Part shown: positions 22,006 to 31,558 of the stretch, one piece after another
Numbering within the stretch: the first letter of the stretch is position 1
How the letters are laid out: the number at the start of each line of letters is the position of its first letter
Assembly (NCBI GenBank): GCA_024692955.1
Contig: JAILLW010000073.1
Location: forward strand, 1-38,557
Source of the DNA: Lachnospiraceae bacterium
GTDB taxonomy: Bacteria > Bacillota > Clostridia > Lachnospirales > Lachnospiraceae
Direction of reading: 5' to 3'
Length of the DNA stretch: 38,557 bases
Made by a program: the position numbers and the translations under genes
The notes under the pieces: generated by a model
Seen by the model: only the letters and a program-made list of their open reading frames with translations
What the model was told of the DNA's origin: nothing
Database searches by the model: none

Positions 22006-22848
22006 TCACTCCTTCCTTTCGCCGGCAAGCACCGTTTCCCCTTTTTTCTTCGGGAAAAGTCTTGCGGAAAGCTGTCTCGTCTGATCATTATGCCGGCGCA
22101 GAAGCACCTTCGTATCCGCCGGATAAAGATTCGCGGCCTCCGTGATGGAACGCCTCATCATCATGGCCATGTTGACGGCGGCATCCGGTTCAAAGGAAGC
22201 CATAAGCTCCACAACGAGCATTCCGCCGGCCGTCTGATGTACCAGCAGGAATCCGTTCACCTTCTCATCGGTGATCACGCAGCTCGACACTTCCTGATCA
22301 AAGAAGCTCATCGGCAGTTCCCCGATGTCCTCCAGAAGCCCTTTTCGTTTCTGGAAAAGGCAGTTCATGATCCCCCTGCGGTACTGACGGGCCATCAGTT
22401 CCCCGACCCCGCAGACATAGGGAGGAACCTTTCCCTTCGAAAGATCAAGGGATGACAGTTCGCCCACAGTCACGATGATGTCTCTGGACTCCGTATTTTT
22501 AACCGAAAAGCCCTGCCCGGAAAGGAGTTTTTCAAGGGAAGGATCCGTATCCGGAAGCTCGAAAAAGGTTCTTACGACCTCTTCTTCTTCCGCCTCGTCA
22601 CTGTAGACCCTGAACAGTTCGCCTCCGTCCGCGGTATCGGCGAGCCCGAGAAACATCAGCTCGGATTCCCTGTCTGCATCCTCATCCTCCGCGTTCTTGA
22701 TCTCCCAGATCAGCGCGCCTTCCGGCGCACCGTTCTCCTTCAGGCCGATCCCCCTGAAATACTCTCTTCCCATGGACTCTGCCATGTCCGGGGAAAGATG
22801 GTCCATATACTCCTGGACATTTTCTTCCGTGATTCGTTCGATATCCAA
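22006..22848 (-). CDS. GNAT-like protein, free-standing relative of the fusion C-terminus; TTG start
   Basis: This 280-residue protein matches the last ~290 residues of the protein at 14595-16418: 'DIIVTVGELSSLDLSKGKVP', 'ARQYRRGIMNCLFQKRKGLL', 'YPADTKVLLRRHNDQ', 'LFPKKKGETVLAGERKE'. The fold looks like two degenerate GNAT halves; a clear R-x-x-G-x-G acetyl-CoA loop is not visible, so catalysis is uncertain. The start is TTG at 22846-22848, chosen because GGAGG lies eight bases upstream and no ATG occurs nearby at a useful spacing. It follows the giant UbiB-like gene by 14 bases and precedes a sensor gene by five. The same GNAT-then-sensor order occurs at 14595/13536, so this pair looks like a duplicated cassette. 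Confidence 0.72.
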   Translation of the reverse strand: MDIERITEENVQEYMDHLSPDMAESMGREYFRGIGLKENGAPEGALIWEIKNAEDEDADRESELMFLGLADTADGGELFRVYSDEAEEEEVVRTFFELPDTDPSLEKLLSGQGFSVKNTESRDIIVTVGELSSLDLSKGKVPPYVCGVGELMARQYRRGIMNCLFQKRKGLLEDIGELPMSFFDQEVSSCVITDEKVNGFLLVHQTAGGMLVVELMASFEPDAAVNMAMMMRRSITEAANLYPADTKVLLRRHNDQTRQLSARLFPKKKGETVLAGERKE

Positions 22849-22862
22849 TCTTCCAACCTCCG

Positions 22863-25800
22863 TCAGGACTTCATCATTGTAATGAGCATCTTAACCCCGA
22901 GGCCAAGCCCGACCTTCGGAAGAGAGCTGATCGCCATCTTCACTCTCCCCGCCAGGATCTTTTCCATCACCTTAAGAAAGTCGTTTTCCTTTGGTGCTTT
23001 CGTCATATTCGCGTATGTGGTATCCCGATGATGCGTAAGCTGGTAGACGGCCACCTTCCGGTATTCCTCAAGGAAAGCAGTTTCCGCCTCGACGCGTTCC
23101 GTCCTTGCCTCATCGGTCTTTTCCTGCTCTTCTTTCTTTTCGGCCGCTTCGAGCCGGTCATATGCCTTCTTCATGGTCTGGCCGATGCTTTCTTCGGCAC
23201 CTTCCGGCTGATACGTTTCCGCAAACATCCCCTGCAGTTCCTCCAGTATTTCCACCCGGTTGTCCCCCACCTTCCCGGAACTGTACTGGACGGTCTTCTG
23301 ATGGAGATTTCCCATCGTTTCAAGCATGATCGGGCAGTTCGAAACCTTCCCCTTTTCCACCTCGGCAAAGAGTTCGGCGAATTCCTGCTTAAGCTGCCCT
23401 ACGTTTCGTGACTTTCTTCTTTGTGCTTCCCGGAGCTCGTCATACTTATCGAGCATCTGTTTCGCTTTCGGGAGCTGGTTTTCAAAAACATCGATCACGC
23501 GGTTAAGGAACGGCAGATCCATATCGTTCATCGCGTCGGCAAGTTTGCCGAGAAGGAGCGTCTTTCCTCCGAACGCATCCAGAGCGCCGGTAGAGGCTTC
23601 CATCACGTTGATCTCTCCGAGAAGCCGGTTTGCTTCATTCATCAGTTCCTTCGTTCCGACCTTATCCTTGTAATCATTGATGAACTTGCGAAGCTTCTTT
23701 GCTCTTCCCTGATAATCGAACGGCTTCAGTTCTTCCGCGGGAATATCCTGTACCGCATTTTCCTCATCATCCTCTTCGTCATCATCGACATTCATTATGT
23801 TCTTCCCGGCAAGGAAGTCTTTTATATGCCGGTAGGGTTTCATGTATTTTTCTTCGAATTCCGTCTGCTTTTTCCGGTCGGACACCTCTGTCGCGACCTC
23901 TTCCGCGCTTACGGGCTTCAGGGAATCGATCATGGTGGTATAGATTCCCTTCTGGTACGTCTCGGTACCGAACATACTCTTTGTGATCCTCTTCTGTGCC
24001 ATCAGAAGCGGATTGGCCCTGATCGTCCGGGCACCCGGCTGCAGATTTCCCATTCGGTTGATCTCGCGCTGAAGGGTTGCCATCATTTCATTCATCTCAT
24101 TGACCGTATTCATGAGGCGAATCTGCCCCTGCGCAAAGTTATAGATCGCGTCCGGGATCTCGATCCCGAGTTCCTGCGCCTTTAAGAGCGCAACCATGAT
24201 CCTCTCACCGGCTTCCTCCTGTGTCCCCTTGGAAAGAACGTCACGAAATGTCGCTACAAGCTCCGCTTTCTTCTGATTGTAGGTCTTCATGAATCTCGCG
24301 TCATCCGCTTTGTCCAGAAGTTTTTCAAAGCCCTCGGCGAAAAGATCCCCGTCGCCCGCGATCGCGGCTGTCAGCATCCCGATGATCCACTTCTGCTGGC
24401 GTTCCGTCAGCTGTACTGCGTTTCCGTAGTCGATCACGGTAGCCTTTTCTTCGCTGATCATGATGTTGCCGGCGTGAAGATCGCCATGGTAGAAGCCCTT
24501 TTCCAGCATGCCCTGACGTACCCAGATATCGCAGAGGCTGCAGACATGATCCCTCATCTTCTCGAGTTTTTTGAGTTCCGCCTGAAGTTCCTCCCGGGCG
24601 CCCTTTACCAGATGCGCATTCTCCGGGGTAAAGGTCATGTACTTTGTTTTCTTCACCGCGTCCGGATCATCGTCATCCTCTTCTTTTTTGTAGAATCTCG
24701 AATGTACGGATTCGATCTTCTCCGCGACACCGTCAAGATACTTGTCCACGGTGGTCCCTTCCGCGCACTCGGCGATCATCGTATTGGCGGTAGGCTCCAC
24801 GATGTAATTCAGCTGCATGCTCGTCACATCCGCGTGCCGGTTCATATAGACCTCGCCCGCCTCCACGTTTCTGGCTTCCAGCGTGAGGTCCAGTTCCTTC
24901 TTGATATTTTTCAGCTGTCCCTTATAAGTGGCCAGCATTCCGGCATCGGTCTTCGCAGCCGCGTTCAGCATGATGTCCTCTTCACGCATCATACGGTTCC
25001 GGACATCGGGCCTTAAGAGTTTCACAACGACGTTCACGCCGTCCGGGTGATGCCGGTCATACATTTTACAGAGAAAGGCCTGACCGACGGAAGCGGCTCC
25101 GAGGCTCTTTACGACCTCCAGCTTTTTAATGGCATTCTTCGAGCGCGCAACGATCCCGTCCATGGCAGCCTTCACCAACGGCTCGGGGATCGGGTTCAGG
25201 TTTGATTTCATATCCTTTACGGCCTTCCGGATCCCCTCCGGAAGGGATTCCAGCGGAAGCCCCTGCATCATCTTCTGCATAAGAGGACCCGCGCCCTTAA
25301 GAACCCCGCCCATAATATTCGCCGCGATGTTGTCTTCTCTCTTCTGATTCGCGTAGGTGTTAAAGATTGCCTGCTCTTCCTCGGTGAGGGGCTGTTCCCC
25401 CGCGTTCATGAAAAGCCGGCTCCCGCTCTGCAGGTACATTTCCTTCAGTTCCGTAAGGAGTTCTCCCTTCGAGACCTCCATGGATGCCGCGGGCTTTAAG
25501 CCGCGGATCATGGAACTGATCATCGCGCGCTTGTCCAGGGTTCCGACCTTGGTGAAATAGGTCTTCATGACGGTCTTGTTGAACTTTCCGATCCCTTTTT
25601 CGCCTCGGGCGCAGTCCTCCATGATCTTTCTTAATTCGCTCTTTCCGAGGTCATTCTGTTCTTTTTCCTTTTCGCGGACTTCCTTCTCCCTGTCCCGGAT
25701 CTCCTTCAGATTCCTGTCGTTCTTCTCTTTTGCCTCATCCTTCTGCTCGTTCTCTTCTTTGATCTCTATTAATTCTTCATCATCTTCCTCTTCTTCTTCG

Positions 25801-27818
25801 CCGTCATTGCCGAATATGTTTTTAACCACATCTTTCATCGTTGTCTGAAGGTTCTCGGTGAAACTGTCCACCATTTCCTCCAGATTGTCACCCATACTGT
25901 CAAACGCGTCCTTGATCTGGCTGACATCGATGCCGTTCAGGTCATCCGGAAGGTCCTCCTTCCCCAGAGCCTTGACTACATTTCCGAATTTATCCTCGTT
26001 CGTGAACCATACCTTATCCGGAAGATAGCTCAAAATAAAGATCGCCGGATTAGACCGCATCTTGTCAAGGCCCCTTTTCATGGAGTCCTTAAGGGTCATT
26101 TTTTCCTTTGTCTCTTTATCCTCGATCATGATCTGGGGCAGCGGGAGCTTTTCGATCATGAGTTTCACTTCATCCGGCTTCTTGATAAGGAAGCGCACTG
26201 CCTCCACATGACGGGTAAGCAGGGTCCGCATGCGTTCTCCCGGTGCCATCTGCTTTTCTTCTTTTTCATCCGCCGTCCAGGTCTGCTGATCAAACACAAG
26301 GTCCGCGACGAAATCAAGAAGCTGCTTTTCCTGCTTTCTCCAATGATGAGACTTCATCGATCTTGCTTCATAGTCCTCATCCTCTTCGTCCTCGTCCTTT
26401 TCCTCCATAAACTTCTCTTCATTCTGAAGGCGCATTTCGACACGTTCGTCATCCTTTTCCCGCACCATGAGTTTACGGCTTTCTTCCGTGTTAATCATCT
26501 CATACTGGCGGTCCTGATAAAGCTCAAGTGTCGATCTGATATCCTCGGCCGTCAGTGACAGTCTGCTGGCCTCGATCGCATAATTTCTGACCGCCTCGAT
26601 CGGAACATTCGCAAGCTCCGCACCCGGTACCCCGGTGACTTTCTCGATATAGGTAACCATTACCTGACGTTTTCGCTGGATCTCGCCCGGATCATTAAAG
26701 GCATTCTCCGGATCGTACCCCGTAAAGAGCGTATCCATTGCCTTCTCACCGTAAAGCTCTCCTTCGGAAGCCATATCCGACTCGATCCGGTCCGCCGCGT
26801 ACTGCGCCGTCGTATCGAGTACATAGCGGTTCCCGTTCTCCACGATCATAAGAGTATTGTCGGAACGCTGCACAAGCCTGGCCTTTTTCCCGAGGATCGT
26901 CACATCCCTGACGACCACCTCGCCCATCGGAAATGTCTTTAAGATCTCCTTCATCTCAAGATAGGCCTTTGATACTTTGAGGCGCCCCGACTTCGAGCTC
27001 TCCGCTTTTTTGATCCTTTCGTTCGGATGGAATCTCTCGCTGAAGAGTTTCTGGAAGAACGCTCCGTTCTCCGAGATCTTCGGCCGCTGTTTCGGTCCGG
27101 TCTCCCTTCTTTCGTTCGTTTCCCTGACCGTCATATCCGTATCGAGACTCAGAAATTCTCCTACCGTCTTCTCCCCGTGTTCGCCGTTTTCGACGCCCTT
27201 ATGCAGAATAGTCAGGCGGTCGGCTTCAAAGGAAAGCGCCGTCCAGACCTCCCTGACAAGTGCTTTTCTGCGGTTCTCACGTTTTTTCGGGTTCTCAAGA
27301 TAAGCCACGCAGGAAGCGACTACGGTTTTATAGCCGATCTCGATCTGTTCAAAGATCTCCGGCGTAAGCGCATCATCCTTCCGTGCCGCAAGAAGGTTTT
27401 CAAGCTCCCGGGCACCGTTCTTGATCTCCCGCATCTCCGGCGAATCGGATCCGCCCTGTCTTAAGAGCAGGTTGATAAGCGTCCTTGACTTGATGCTGTG
27501 CAGCCGGTCCTGCTGTTCCTTCGTCACATGCAGGTCCTGCGTGGTCTGCATATCCGAAAGAAGGTTGTCGATATAGGTGATCTGCTTCCTTGCCGCGTAA
27601 TCATCGAGGGACATACGGTTCTGCGTATTCAGCGTGTTATGTAGTTTCTCGTTTTCGGAAAGCAGCCATTCGTTTCTTGCCTGCGCTTCCCTCTGTCGTT
27701 CTTCCTCTTCGATCGCCGCAAGGTTTGCGCCCTCGGCGAAGTCATCCACGATATTTTTCTTCTGCACGTTCTTCAGCAGAAAGCTTTCTTTTGTCAGTTT
27801 AAAACCTTTTGAATCCAT
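22863..27818 (-). CDS. Giant protein with central UbiB/ABC1/AarF-type atypical kinase domain (1651 residues)
   Basis: The kinase core lies at about 830-1190. It has an Ala-rich nucleotide loop 'KSLGAASVGQAFL' (~908; compare A-A-A-S-[IV]-G-Q in UbiB), an invariant-type Lys in 'VNVVVKLLRPDV' (~931), the catalytic loop 'YHGDLHAGNIMI' (~1113) and the metal motif 'VIDYGNA' (~1129). The usual N-terminal K-x-G-Q motif appears altered ('LKGAGPLMQ', ~830). UbiB proteins are ATPases or kinases of quinone and lipid metabolism, normally about 550 residues with C-terminal membrane helices. Here there are no such helices; long charged helices flank the core, including an acidic stretch near 670-690. Residues ~156-203 hold the segment shared with the calpain-like protein. 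The start follows GGAG by eight bases. The substrate is unknown. Confidence 0.82.
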   Translation of the reverse strand: MDSKGFKLTKESFLLKNVQKKNIVDDFAEGANLAAIEEEERQREAQARNEWLLSENEKLHNTLNTQNRMSLDDYAARKQITYIDNLLSDMQTTQDLHVTKEQQDRLHSIKSRTLINLLLRQGGSDSPEMREIKNGARELENLLAARKDDALTPEIFEQIEIGYKTVVASCVAYLENPKKRENRRKALVREVWTALSFEADRLTILHKGVENGEHGEKTVGEFLSLDTDMTVRETNERRETGPKQRPKISENGAFFQKLFSERFHPNERIKKAESSKSGRLKVSKAYLEMKEILKTFPMGEVVVRDVTILGKKARLVQRSDNTLMIVENGNRYVLDTTAQYAADRIESDMASEGELYGEKAMDTLFTGYDPENAFNDPGEIQRKRQVMVTYIEKVTGVPGAELANVPIEAVRNYAIEASRLSLTAEDIRSTLELYQDRQYEMINTEESRKLMVREKDDERVEMRLQNEEKFMEEKDEDEEDEDYEARSMKSHHWRKQEKQLLDFVADLVFDQQTWTADEKEEKQMAPGERMRTLLTRHVEAVRFLIKKPDEVKLMIEKLPLPQIMIEDKETKEKMTLKDSMKRGLDKMRSNPAIFILSYLPDKVWFTNEDKFGNVVKALGKEDLPDDLNGIDVSQIKDAFDSMGDNLEEMVDSFTENLQTTMKDVVKNIFGNDGEEEEEDDEELIEIKEENEQKDEAKEKNDRNLKEIRDREKEVREKEKEQNDLGKSELRKIMEDCARGEKGIGKFNKTVMKTYFTKVGTLDKRAMISSMIRGLKPAASMEVSKGELLTELKEMYLQSGSRLFMNAGEQPLTEEEQAIFNTYANQKREDNIAANIMGGVLKGAGPLMQKMMQGLPLESLPEGIRKAVKDMKSNLNPIPEPLVKAAMDGIVARSKNAIKKLEVVKSLGAASVGQAFLCKMYDRHHPDGVNVVVKLLRPDVRNRMMREEDIMLNAAAKTDAGMLATYKGQLKNIKKELDLTLEARNVEAGEVYMNRHADVTSMQLNYIVEPTANTMIAECAEGTTVDKYLDGVAEKIESVHSRFYKKEEDDDDPDAVKKTKYMTFTPENAHLVKGAREELQAELKKLEKMRDHVCSLCDIWVRQGMLEKGFYHGDLHAGNIMISEEKATVIDYGNAVQLTERQQKWIIGMLTAAIAGDGDLFAEGFEKLLDKADDARFMKTYNQKKAELVATFRDVLSKGTQEEAGERIMVALLKAQELGIEIPDAIYNFAQGQIRLMNTVNEMNEMMATLQREINRMGNLQPGARTIRANPLLMAQKRITKSMFGTETYQKGIYTTMIDSLKPVSAEEVATEVSDRKKQTEFEEKYMKPYRHIKDFLAGKNIMNVDDDEEDDEENAVQDIPAEELKPFDYQGRAKKLRKFINDYKDKVGTKELMNEANRLLGEINVMEASTGALDAFGGKTLLLGKLADAMNDMDLPFLNRVIDVFENQLPKAKQMLDKYDELREAQRRKSRNVGQLKQEFAELFAEVEKGKVSNCPIMLETMGNLHQKTVQYSSGKVGDNRVEILEELQGMFAETYQPEGAEESIGQTMKKAYDRLEAAEKKEEQEKTDEARTERVEAETAFLEEYRKVAVYQLTHHRDTTYANMTKAPKENDFLKVMEKILAGRVKMAISSLPKVGLGLGVKMLITMMKS

Positions 27819-27839
27819 CGATTCTGCTCCTTTTCGTTT

Positions 27840-28691
27840 CTAAACATCCATGGTAAGAAGATAAGAGGATTGCCCCTCCTCTTTGAAGATCTCTTTCGCA
27901 AACTTCGCGCATTTGCGGTCTTCCGCGATAAGCCTTACCTCCGTGTCCGGAGAAAGTGTCTCTTCCGCGGCCTTCCCTGCGGAAAGGAAGAGGGCTTTAG
28001 CCTCCTGATCGCTCTCCGCATAGAGAAAAACGGGATATACGGTATCACCCACCCTCTGGAGCAGGAACATTCCGCAGATCTTTCCATCATCCGTCAGTAC
28101 TGCGGAAAGCTCGGGATCATACAGTTCCTCCCCGCCCGGTGCATCGGAAAGGCGGTGCGCTTCTTTGTCAGCCCATAATTCTCCGATAGCTTCCCTGAGA
28201 TCTTTGGAACGGGTCTCGGAAAGCTTTTTCGCTTTCGGATACCGGCCGGTGTCCTCCGTGAAGAAATCCTCTTTAAGGAGCTTGCCGGATTCTTTGCACC
28301 ATTCGCCGGGCAGAGGCTCTTCCCTGTGAAAATACTCCGCAAAAAAGAACAGGGCATCCTCATTCAACTGCTCCATCTCATCTTCATCATGGAAGCGGAC
28401 AGCCACCTCCGGCATATCCTGCGAAGCCGCGAGGGCCAGAACCTTTTCCGTAAGCGCGGTTCCGATCCCCTGATAGCGCTGTTCCGGATCCACACAGATC
28501 CATTCGATGATGATCCGGTCCTTTTTCAGGCTCGCGATCAAAAGCCCCGCCGGATCCGCCTGCCTCTTTTCCTTCTCCGTCACCGCCACAAGTGCGAAAT
28601 AATGGGGAAGTGAAAGCCTGTTCAGCATCCCGAAGGGATCCAGCCATTCAAAGTATTCCTTTTCTTCCGGTCGAAGTCTGAGTATCCTCAT
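27840..28691 (-). CDS. Two-domain GNAT acetyltransferase
   Basis: This 283-residue protein has a good N-terminal GNAT domain: 'IIIEWICVDPEQRYQGIGTA' gives beta-4 and the acetyl-CoA loop (Y-Q-G-I-G-T-A), followed by 'EVAVRFHDED'. The second half (165-283) repeats the GNAT-like pattern in degenerate form ('AVLTDDGKICGMFLLQRVGD', 'YPVFLYAESDQEAKALF', 'SPDTEVRLIAEDRKCAKF'), close to the C-terminal pattern of the proteins at 14595 and 22006. This shows that several acetyltransferases of the cluster are related and probably arose by duplication. It lies 40 bases after the papain-like protease gene and 21 bases before the giant kinase-like gene. The start follows GGAG by eight bases. Confidence 0.82.
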   Translation of the reverse strand: MRILRLRPEEKEYFEWLDPFGMLNRLSLPHYFALVAVTEKEKRQADPAGLLIASLKKDRIIIEWICVDPEQRYQGIGTALTEKVLALAASQDMPEVAVRFHDEDEMEQLNEDALFFFAEYFHREEPLPGEWCKESGKLLKEDFFTEDTGRYPKAKKLSETRSKDLREAIGELWADKEAHRLSDAPGGEELYDPELSAVLTDDGKICGMFLLQRVGDTVYPVFLYAESDQEAKALFLSAGKAAEETLSPDTEVRLIAEDRKCAKFAKEIFKEEGQSSYLLTMDV

Positions 28692-28731
28692 TTTTCAGTC
28701 TCCTTTTCGATCTTAATCCATTCGATCCTGA

Positions 28732-31545
28732 TTATTTAAAACTTTTTGTTCCACGCGTTCTTTGGGCTATCCGGGAAAGCGCGCCCGGGAGCACCTCATC
28801 AAGGCCTCTTTTCGCAATCTTCCTGCCCGGGGTCGGGATGTAGCACATCTGACTGATGCCATCCATTCCCGGTCCCAGTTCCGACTCTTCCTTCATAACG
28901 GTGACGCCGGAGGTATGATAGACATCTCCCGTACGTGAGAGGTTCTTCAGCTCCTTCACATCAAACCCGCCTTCGTCATGGGTCAGGTTCGGATATTCAC
29001 CGATAAGAGCCTTCGGATCGGTGATGTCCGCAAGCCAGTTGATCTCAATGGTCCTTCCCCCTCTCAGGAACTCGCCGATCTTTACCGTTTTCGGTTTTCC
29101 GCCGTAATGATAGGAGTCATAGACCGTAAGCATATCGCCTTTTATCCCGGTGACCGTCACATAATGGGCATATGCGCCTTCGATCACCAGAACGCCTGCG
29201 ACGCTGCCTCCTGACAAGATGTCGTTTATCCTGTCCGCGAAAACGGCCTTCATATTGTTGAGCATCGTCTTGCTCTTTTCCGTTTTAAGACCCGGGGGAG
29301 GCGTGGTCATCACGACGCGGTTTAAGGACACATCCGTGATATTGTTCTCCTTCAGTTTGTCCATAAAGAAATCGCCCATCTCGAAGATGTTTCCGGTCAC
29401 GGTCTTGCCCGCTCCCGCATAATCGTCGATCTCTTTGACAAATGTGTCATAATTCTCCGGAAGCATCACGTCCGCAAGTGGGCCGGAATATTCCTTCACG
29501 GCAGGCCGGTATCCGCGGAAATCATGCTGGTTGTAAGTCTGTGTGATCTTCTTTTTCTGATCCTTTGACCGCTTCGCGAGATACTGATTCAGCATTGCCG
29601 ATCCTGTGCAGGCATAGCAGTTGTTGGTGTCCTGCTTCTCATAGGCCTTGTCCATCCCCGGGATCGTCATACTGACATCATATTTCCGGAATGCGAGTTT
29701 TGGAATCTTTTCGGCCGGATTCCGGTTTTCCTCGAGGGATCTGTCGTGGACCCTGTAATACTGCATCAGCCAGTCGTAGTTTTCCATTAGGATCGGGTTT
29801 TCATTGTCGTTCCAGGTGAAATCCGTGCTTGTCTTCCCGTTCTTCAGGCGAACGATCTGCTTCTTCTGATAGTGCTTCGTCCGAAGCTTCACAAGATCAT
29901 CCCGGTCCTTCGGGATCCTGAAGCCCGCGTTGTCAAGCGCCTGTTCTCTTTGCAGTTTTTCTTCCTTCGTATACAGAATGGCCCTGTCCTTTACGGGCTC
30001 TTTCTTCTTATCTTCCCTTATCTCCTCTTTCCGGGGCTCTATGTGCACTTCCTCTTCCTTTATTTCCTCTTTCCGGGGCTCTATGTGCACTTCCTCTTCC
30101 TTTATTTCCTCTTCGGAATGCAGATTATCCTCCGTCAGAGGCTCTTCCTCCTCATCATCTTCGGAATCGTCAAAGTCACCGTTTACATATCTGCGGCCCT
30201 CCTCGATCTCCGCCATTGCCTGTTCTTCGTACTGCTTAAAGAAGCCGAGACGGTTCATGGTGCGGTAGATGTCTCCGCGCACGGCGCTGGAAAGCTGTGC
30301 CGATTTTCGAAAGACCGGCCCCGTTTCCTTTCCTCTCATTTTGTTGAAAAGATACGGGAATCCGTGAACCACGGCATCCCACATACCCACCGGAAGGGAG
30401 ATCAGCCCTCTGGCATATTCCCGAAAGACCTGACGTCCTTCATCCAGACCGGTCCAGCCCTTTGTGAGACTGTAATCCACCTGCCAGCGCTTTTCGCTCT
30501 TGGCGCACTTAAAGATCTGGTTGACCCCCATGGAGAGGAGTTTCAAAGGCGCTTTCGCGATCTTGCCCGCCAGTTTCAGACTGTTGGCGGCAATCATGGT
30601 TCCAAAGCCGAGTATCCGGTCCACCAGACCGAAGGGAGCGTTCCAGAGCCCCATTTTCAGCCTCGGGACCGCATTGCTGAAGGCAAGGGACCACCATTCC
30701 TTATGACGCCTTCCAAGTCCCGGAAGTGTTCCCTGCTCCTTCTGTTTGCGCCTCTCATCGCGATATGCCTGATTCCGGTTGCTGATGAGATCGGAATTGA
30801 GAACGACATTGGACCAGGTAGGAAACACACTGTTTTCCGTAAAGCTGTTCATATCCGTGGAATTCAGCAGTTCTCTTCGCTCAGTCGAAAGCCAGAACCT
30901 GCGGTTGTCGTTGTTGACAAGTTCCCGGATCCTTTCCACCTGCTTTGCTCTTTCATCGCCCCGTTTGGAGGAAAAAAGTCCTCCGCGTTTTGCCAGATAG
31001 ATACGGATCGACTCGCATACCCGCTCATAGCTTTCTCCGAACTTTTTCCGTTCCTCCGGATTGATCTCAAACCTTTTGGTCCTATCCCCGTCAGCGATCA
31101 GAGTGTTGTCTTCCGTTTCCCTGACCATTATTTCCGCACTTTTTTCCTGCAGCTTTTTGTCGTAGAAGATCGACTTTCTGATGGTCAGGTATTCCTTCAG
31201 TTCCTGCTTAAGATCCTTCATGAGAGAACTGTCCGAAGGATTGATATTCACACTGTCAAGGTCGAATCCGATCCCGTAGCTTGTATAATCGCCGCTCTCC
31301 TTCTCATATTTGAGGATCGCCTTCTTATCCTTTGCTGTAAGGACGGGAGCAAAGACCGAACGGGGAGCATCCGTTTTATTCCCGGTTCTCTCCTTCTTTT
31401 CCTCAGTCTCAACGGGCCCCGGAAAATCCTGCCCGGGATTCTTGTCGGCAAGCTTCTCCCCGGTTTTTTCCAGCAGGTCTCCGGACCGCGTATTGATCTC
31501 AATATGCTCCCTGTTTTTAACCTTTTCCTTTTCGGGATCCGGCAT
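28732..31545 (-). CDS. Papain/C39-like cysteine protease with long helical N-terminus (937 residues)
   Basis: The C-terminal third looks like a papain-fold protease of the C39/C70 type: 'DTNNCYACTGSAMLNQYLAK' with the nucleophile Cys near 642, 'VIEGAYAHYVTVTGIKGD' with the His near 793 and 'LTVYDSYHYGG' with an Asp near 809. The N-terminal half has the protein's own helical regions and a Y-x(8)-Y-L...R-x(3)-V segment at about 167-207 that weakly resembles the shared domain of the calpain- and UbiB-like proteins. A hydrophobic/amphipathic stretch near 290-400 ('GLVDRILGFGTMIAANSLK') may attach it to membranes. A Glu/Lys-rich linker near 475-515 contains tandem 14-residue repeats. The start follows GGAGG by eight bases, and the gene lies 13 bases after a GNAT gene. 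No signal peptide. The target is unknown. Confidence 0.75.
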   Translation of the reverse strand: MPDPEKEKVKNREHIEINTRSGDLLEKTGEKLADKNPGQDFPGPVETEEKKERTGNKTDAPRSVFAPVLTAKDKKAILKYEKESGDYTSYGIGFDLDSVNINPSDSSLMKDLKQELKEYLTIRKSIFYDKKLQEKSAEIMVRETEDNTLIADGDRTKRFEINPEERKKFGESYERVCESIRIYLAKRGGLFSSKRGDERAKQVERIRELVNNDNRRFWLSTERRELLNSTDMNSFTENSVFPTWSNVVLNSDLISNRNQAYRDERRKQKEQGTLPGLGRRHKEWWSLAFSNAVPRLKMGLWNAPFGLVDRILGFGTMIAANSLKLAGKIAKAPLKLLSMGVNQIFKCAKSEKRWQVDYSLTKGWTGLDEGRQVFREYARGLISLPVGMWDAVVHGFPYLFNKMRGKETGPVFRKSAQLSSAVRGDIYRTMNRLGFFKQYEEQAMAEIEEGRRYVNGDFDDSEDDEEEEPLTEDNLHSEEEIKEEEVHIEPRKEEIKEEEVHIEPRKEEIREDKKKEPVKDRAILYTKEEKLQREQALDNAGFRIPKDRDDLVKLRTKHYQKKQIVRLKNGKTSTDFTWNDNENPILMENYDWLMQYYRVHDRSLEENRNPAEKIPKLAFRKYDVSMTIPGMDKAYEKQDTNNCYACTGSAMLNQYLAKRSKDQKKKITQTYNQHDFRGYRPAVKEYSGPLADVMLPENYDTFVKEIDDYAGAGKTVTGNIFEMGDFFMDKLKENNITDVSLNRVVMTTPPPGLKTEKSKTMLNNMKAVFADRINDILSGGSVAGVLVIEGAYAHYVTVTGIKGDMLTVYDSYHYGGKPKTVKIGEFLRGGRTIEINWLADITDPKALIGEYPNLTHDEGGFDVKELKNLSRTGDVYHTSGVTVMKEESELGPGMDGISQMCYIPTPGRKIAKRGLDEVLPGALSRIAQRTRGTKSFK
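30028..30111. repeat. Two 42-base tandem repeats coding a charged linker
   Basis: Two exact 42-base units (30028-30069 and 30070-30111), plus a degraded partial unit at about 30010-30027, encode the repeat EEIKEEEVHIEPRK in the linker before the protease domain. The unit keeps the frame, so copy number can vary between strains and change linker length. Confidence 0.95.
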
Positions 31546-31558
31546 ATGTCATTCCTCC

